Of a DNA stretch of 64,000 bases, positions 58,561 through 64,000 are shown piece by piece (the first letter of the stretch is position 1; every line of letters starts with the position of its first letter). The DNA is from Eutrigla gurnardus. Taxonomy: Eukaryota > Chordata > Actinopteri > Perciformes > Triglidae. The position numbers and the translations under genes were made by a program. The DNA is taken from NCBI GenBank assembly GCA_963514095.1, contig OY741277.1, positions 12,643,137-12,707,136 on the forward strand. The letters are read 5' to 3'. Under the pieces are notes generated by a model. The model searched no databases. It was not told the DNA's origin and saw nothing but the letters and a program-made list of their open reading frames with translations.

Positions 58561-61500
58561 TTGCGAGCTCTCACTGTTAAATATGGAGACAAAGCAATAA
58601 AAAAGGGAAAGAAAAAAATACCTGCTACCAAAATAAATTGCCTCCAGTTCCTTTCATACTGATCTCGAGACGTCTGCTTCAAAGTTCTACCTCATTAACC
58701 TTTTAACAAGATACAACCTCTAACCCCTCCTGGCCCACCGAGGACATCGCGGAGATGTGAGGTGATCACAAGGGTCAAAAGTGGAGTGCACCACAGGGGA
58801 CAGATGGCAAAGACATGGTCTCACTTTCACACATGGTGCCTGCCACACACAAAAAACAACAAAACCCTAAACATCAAAGCGTTATTTTTCTTCCAACTGG
58901 GCTGGATCCAATATACATTATGTCTCTCACAAGAAAAGAAGACTTGGCATGTTTTCTCACCTAACAGAAGCCTGTTTCCTACTCGAGCAACGGCCACACC
59001 ATTATTTCATTCTAGTGGTTGTAAGAGGGTTAAATATTAGTCTAATACTAATATTTTTCTACTCACGCTGTCACCGGACAATATGTTGTTCCAGTTGTCT
59101 TCGAATCTGACCCTGCCTTGATAAATAACTAAAGAGTTTCCCCAAAAGTATGCAAACATACACACATTCACACAAAGACTTAAGGGAAAAGTTCATCCGA
59201 GGTGTTCTTCAGGTCTCTGTTTTGTAGTTTTTTTATTTTGTTGCACCAGATGAGAGCAGCCACCTTCTGCTCTAGCAGGTGTCTGGTCTGGATCACATCT
59301 GGCCTCACGTTCTCACACCACCACAAAACTGCACTCGAATAGCTGGCACTGCCCGGGCTACTTAACAGGAACCGGCCTGTGTTGGCTGTAAAAGGCCAAG
59401 AGTACACGTTTCTTTTCTACAGTGCCCTTTCGGGGAGCCTTAGGAATAAATGCTCTCATAAAGTAAGAGTGGCCTCCACAGGCCAAAAATGGAGCACATG
59501 AACCAAAATGAAAACGACTACTGTGGTGCAAAGACAATTTTCTCTTATTGAAAGTATTGCGTGTGCTTCTGGGTGTGGAAATGTCATCTTGCCACAAAAT
59601 AAAAAAGAAAAGTGAGCTTTGGTATGCAGGTGAATTGAACAAACGTGTTAGGTGTTGCGATGAAGGGAATATTTTTGGATGAAGAAATGGAGACTTGCAT
59701 CCAAAATCTCTGGGTGGCACGAAGTTGATAAGTGTAGCATTACAGTGCGAGTAGAGAGATGCGTGGAGCTGTGCCTACACGCCAGTGTTCGCTGCTACAA
59801 ATGAGCAGCAACTCGGGTTGTCATGCATTGGCTGATAATACAACAATGTTCCCGAATGCGATAACTCATCCGCAGGGGCTGTCTACACTTCTATAAACAG
59901 TCATAAAACAAAAAAATATCTTAGATGCAATCTCTTAGTCTGCAAAAATAAAGTTACGTAAGCTCTTTTTTTTTTAACAATGCACTGTTCTGGCCACCCA
60001 TATGCATATGCACGTGTGCCCTCCTGCTCGTTGATGATGATAACCAGCCCCACATTGTCCATTACACTTCACTACTGCCCATTACTGCGCCAAGGCAGTA
60101 CCATCTCTAAAGCCATTAGCTGGTAAACATGTAAACTACATGTGACCCCTGTCTGCGGATACCTATTAGTTACGACTCCTGCCGGTGACAGCTGTTTACA
60201 CAGCTAAGGCCGCTGCTCCTGAGACCTGGCCCCAGTCCAAATAAAATAATATCCAGTTAAGGAGAAGTCAGCCAAGATGTAATACAAGTGCATAACTAGA
60301 GGAAGGGGGGAGGGGAGGGAGGAATCTGGGAAATGTTAATGGACTTCTTTTTCTTTTAAAGCTGTATTCTTTGTTCTTTCTAATATTGTCTCTACCACAG
60401 CTTTGTTTCATTGTCTGGACCCTTAAACAAAAATTAGTGACAAACCCTGATGGAGAAGGAAAAGTCAAAAGCACTCACCACAATTGATGTTCCTGTTGAC
60501 AAAGTACAACATAAAAATGTGCCGCGTTGAAATGAAAACAAATAGAATTCTGCTCTGTCTTTATACACTACATGCATAGCGTGCGGCCAGGGCGAAGCAC
60601 AAAAACATACATGGGATTAAGTCAACACAGGCAACAACAAGACAAACAACAACGACGACCACAACCACACGACAACTGGCTCAGACATCCTGTATTACAG
60701 TGAATACAGGTGGGTGGAGAAACAACTTGAATGCATTCAGTGACGGGTGACCTGAACGCATCGTCCAATGTGCAATGTCCAAAGCAGTGAATTATGACAC
60801 ATTATCATGGTAACCAATTACGCCTGAGATATTCCATGCATATAATATACACATTTTTTATATATTTAAATTGCGGCCTAACATTTTTAAAAAACTTTAC
60901 AAAGTCAAAGCTGCTTTTTAACAAACCATTCAGTGACCCCATTCCCCTGTGGGGAAGCATCAGTGTTTACTGATGATTTTCCTTTAATTTGTCACCCAGC
61001 CTTATTTTACTCAGGCAACCCAACTGCAGCAACCATGGAAGCAAACTGCAAGCTATAATTGGATTGACAAGATGCTGGATCCACCCACAAAAGGCTGATT
61101 GTGAGAGGCGTCAGCAAGGACGCCGTTCAGTCTGGCTTGTATAGTCAAGAGTGTAGAAATCCAACTTTCTTCGGTATAATTTGCACAGCCAAACATGGCC
61201 AAATCCTAACCTTAAAGATGCTCTCATGAATATCTTTATATTTACAAAGGATCCAATGACTATGTGTAATATGGAAGGTGTCACTCGCAGTATCGAACAC
61301 AAACAGAATTAGCATTCACCTTTGCAGTTTCCCTCAGATCTATTGCACTTTTTAGCATCTTTTGTGCTCATTCTCTTGGTTTAAGAACTGGCAACTTTGC
61401 TGCTCAACTCACGGTATACCTTCACAGCATCAAAACACAGACAATGGAAGCATATCCCTTAGGAGTTGGTCGCTGCTCTGTATCTGCTTGATTTGTAAAT

Positions 61501-63189
61501 AAGATGCTAACAAGTTAGCCATTAGCAAGGTTATCAGATGCTAATATGTCACGGTTGTGTTCAGCTTGTTTCTGCTGCCCCCAAGTGGCCAAGAAATGCA
61601 TTGATACAGGTTTAGCCATCCAATGTATGATATAAAGCACCGTAACCAGGCAGGGCTGGGTTGCTATCTGCTTCACATCTAGGATGAACAAGTTAGACGT
61701 TAGAGTTGCTCCCTTCATCACAGCCACAGCTCATTAGGATGAGCAACAGTTAATGTGGTGTTAGCTTGAGCATCGCAGCAGTGGAACAAGCGATACACTC
61801 TGCCTCGAGGCATAATATAACATACTGTAGCTTGCATTACATGATTGATCTGCTATCTTATTGCTCCGCTCCAATAACGGACACGTGTATGTCACAACGC
61901 CGCTCTGTGCATCCTCTCTTCCCATCACTTGGCCCCTTTCTATTCTGACCATATAAATCCTGAGAGGGGGATGACCCTCTAAGATGTCCTCCCCCTCCTC
62001 CCACTCGCTGTCTTCCTCTCTCCCTCCACAGAGAGTCAGAGACAATGAGCTCAACGTTGAGGCCCAGTAATGACTCCCAGCCTCGCTCCTGATTAAAAAC
62101 ACACCGGGTGCTTCTGCACTCCGCAGGCTGCCATGAGGCCTTCCCCTCCTCACACCACAGGGACTGAGAGCTAGGCGATAGAGGAACAAGCCAGCCTCAA
62201 CACAGCTCCCTGCCCAAGAAAACAACAAAACAAAAACAAAAATCCAGTGTAAGCCTTACTCACTGTGGCATTCAAAGCTCTTGTCCAGAGGCAAGTCTTC
62301 ATTTAGTCTAAGGGTGCCCAATTACCCTCATTAAGCCCAACCTCAGCCAAAACCATAACAGAGGCTGCTACAGGCTCAGATACATCAAGGGTGGGGCTAA
62401 AATATACCGTTTCACATTTGAAGATCTTTGAATGTGTGCTGGGTTTATCTTTCACAGTACTTCATCATCATATTGGCAGGAAATTGTTATTGGTATTTCT
62501 GGTATTGTGTATTCCAGTGCCGAAGCATATCAGTGTATACAGATTTGCTGTCCAGATGGTCAGTGTGGGATGGTGGGAGCAGCCCGCACCTTCACCTTTA
62601 CCTACCCCATGTCCATACTTGGGCCACCAAATTACAGAAGAGCTTCTCAGAGGGACCGTTTATTGCATCTGACCAGCTCAATCCCTCTCCATACCAAAGG
62701 CATTGCATGCTGAGCTTTATTTTGATGTGGCGTGTAAGCATAATTAGAGGTCCCATAAAAGCAGGGAGAAAAAAAATAAATAAAGGAGTCTTGTCCATCT
62801 GTCGAGTGTTAAGGGGTGGGCACAGGGGTAGCAATCCAAACCCCATGCCTCGCCGTTGTTAGACCGGCAGTCATTTGAACAGGCATTGATGCAAACAGCC
62901 TTTAGCGGCAAACTAGAGTCAGTATGTGTGTGTGTGTTTGTTTCTGCACACGTTGGTGTATTTTCCCGAGGGCCCTCCTTGGGTTTCAGATTTCCAAGTC
63001 TTGCAGATCGATGCAAAGTAGATACTCGTCGGCAAGCGCACAGAGGTACACACTAACATGGCAAACAAGAGCTGATACAGAGTGTGGCCTTTTTTAGAAA
63101 CATTAGACATTAAGCTTCCTTTCAAGGATCTCTAAATCTGTGCCGCTCTTCTACACAATTTAGGGCACACAGAAATCAAATTAAAGGAA

Positions 63190-63660
63190 GTACACTTATT
63201 TACTTTCTTTCCAAGAGTTGGAAGAGGAGATCAATACCTCTCACATCTGTATGGTAAATATGAAACTACCACTAGCAGCTGGTTAGCTTAGCTTCGCATA
63301 AAGACTAGAAAAGTGGGAAACAGCTAACCTGGCTCTATCCTACCAACACCTCCACAATTCACAAATAAAAACATTGTTTAACATGTACAAAAATCAAAGC
63401 GTAAAAACAACAATTTGCAGGGTTTTTTTATGTACTTGACTATTTCCTGGCAACTTCTCCGAGTCGAGGAATAGACTGGAATAGACCGTATTTATGCTAT
63501 GTTGGATTTTTGTGTGTTAAACTAACAGCATATAAGGGTTAATTTGTGATATTCAGAGGTGCAGAAGTGGGTTTATCTGGTTAACTTTGGGCACAGCCAG
63601 CTAGTGTCCCTCTACTTTCAGTCGTTATGCTAAGCTAACCAGCTGCTGGCTCCAGCTACA
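63190..63660 (+). repeat. GTTAGCTTAGC-type repeat, copy 3 (most complete)
   Basis: Begins with a TTTCTTTCCAAGAGTTGGAA block, then GTAAATATGAAACTACC, GGTTAGCTTAGCTTCGCATA, AAGTGGGAAACAGCTAACCT, GGCTCTATCC, and after about 270 bp ends with GCTAAGCTAACCAGCTGCTG. The opening and closing words are partly inverse to each other (GTTAGCTTAGC against GCTAAGCTAAC), so the element has internal inverted repeats, as non-autonomous DNA transposons do. Confidence 0.6.
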
Positions 63661-64000
63661 CACTCGATCATTTACGCACAGATGGAGAGTGGTAGCAATC
63701 TTCTCTTCTTACTCTCGACAACAAGCGGAATGCGTGTGTTCCCCAAAATGTCCAAGTTTAAGTTTGATTTAGCCATTTTGTCAACAGCAAAAGGGGAAAT
63801 TGGTCGATTTTAACAATTCCCATGATCAAATTCACCGGGGGAAAAAGCACAATGGATGCCTATTGTACCCAGGTCATTACCTCGAAACAGCTCTTCACTG
63901 AATTCTTTTAGAGGTGTGTATTAGTGATGTGAGAGCTAAGTAGTCTGGAAGTGCATTTCAGTGCAAGCCTGAGGGGCTCCATCTCCAGCTCTGGGCAGCT

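Larger units (their letters stand above)
46374..64000 (-). other. rspo2: Upstream rspo2 intron, runs off the window
   Basis: Acceptor CTGCAG at 46374. No signal-peptide exon ending in phase 1 with WRR-K-like text was recognised in 17.6 kb; it probably lies beyond the right edge, since the gene's first introns are long in vertebrates. The stretch holds poly-T runs (48435-48450, 51915-51933), three copies of a GTTAGCTTAGC-type repeat, a G run at 57815, a CA run at 56905 and a coiled-coil relic at about 57.5-58.6 kb. The 166-codon frame at 52634 and the 136-codon frame at 47961 have no domains. Confidence 0.6.

Noticed and set aside
61761..62228. 155-codon minus-strand open frame
   Set aside because: No motif, and composition like the surrounding intron. 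I also tested whether it could hold the rspo2 signal exon: there is no phase-1 donor or expected basic ending.
62255..62330. Minus-strand ATG frame running into a GTGAGTAAG donor
   Set aside because: It is short, not hydrophobic enough for a signal peptide and unlike the RSPO2 start; probably a chance donor.
1..64000. CRISPR array, operon, prophage or other prokaryotic system
   Set aside because: The window is vertebrate nuclear DNA; its only direct repeats are microsatellites, a small minisatellite and dispersed elements.

Overview
The window looks like nuclear DNA of a percomorph (spiny-rayed) teleost. It has intron-split genes with GT-AG splicing, long CA/GT microsatellites, many decayed DNA-transposon fragments of fish type, and a hepcidin of the HAMP2 class, which is known from acanthomorph fish. 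Nearly all of it is non-coding; only two genes can be read with confidence.

Region 1 (about 0.7-7.1 kb, + strand) is a hepcidin neighbourhood. One gene is intact: three exons at 2549-2635, 2726-2803 and 2951-3046, 86 residues, with a TATA box and a poly(A) signal. Around it lie at least three decayed hepcidin copies: a relic at about 1031-1590 (intron-1 start and 3' flank only), exon 1 at 3903-3980 with a possible intron-2 remnant at 5640-5725, and exons 1-2 at 6249-6515 with a frameshift, a lost splice donor and a stop. A TATA-bearing repeat of about 120 bp flanks the intact gene on both sides, and a piggyBac-like non-autonomous element sits beside the last relic.

Region 2 (about 7.1-14.4 kb) has no convincing gene. 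It holds a CA microsatellite, repeat scraps and a 10.7-11.6 kb stretch that resembles conserved regulatory DNA.

Region 3 (about 14.5 kb to the right edge, - strand) is the R-spondin 2 gene, rspo2. Four coding exons are readable at 46373-46185, 37372-37229, 36950-36762 and 16009-15894. All junctions are phase 1 and join in one open frame of 211 codons plus stop. The product has two furin-like repeats, a thrombospondin type-1 repeat and a short basic tail. The signal-peptide exon was not found and is probably beyond 64 kb. The introns (20.8, 0.28 and 8.8 kb, and more than 17.6 kb) carry microsatellites, homopolymer runs, CpG-rich islets, repeat copies and one decayed coiled-coil coding relic near 57.5-58.6 kb.

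The two genes are not known to work together. Hepcidin is a secreted antimicrobial or iron-related peptide, and rspo2 a secreted Wnt amplifier acting through LGR4/5/6 and RNF43/ZNRF3. Their adjacency here, tail to tail, is a point of synteny. I did not find a clearly new biological system. The most unusual items are the variant mature hepcidin and the birth-and-death hepcidin array.
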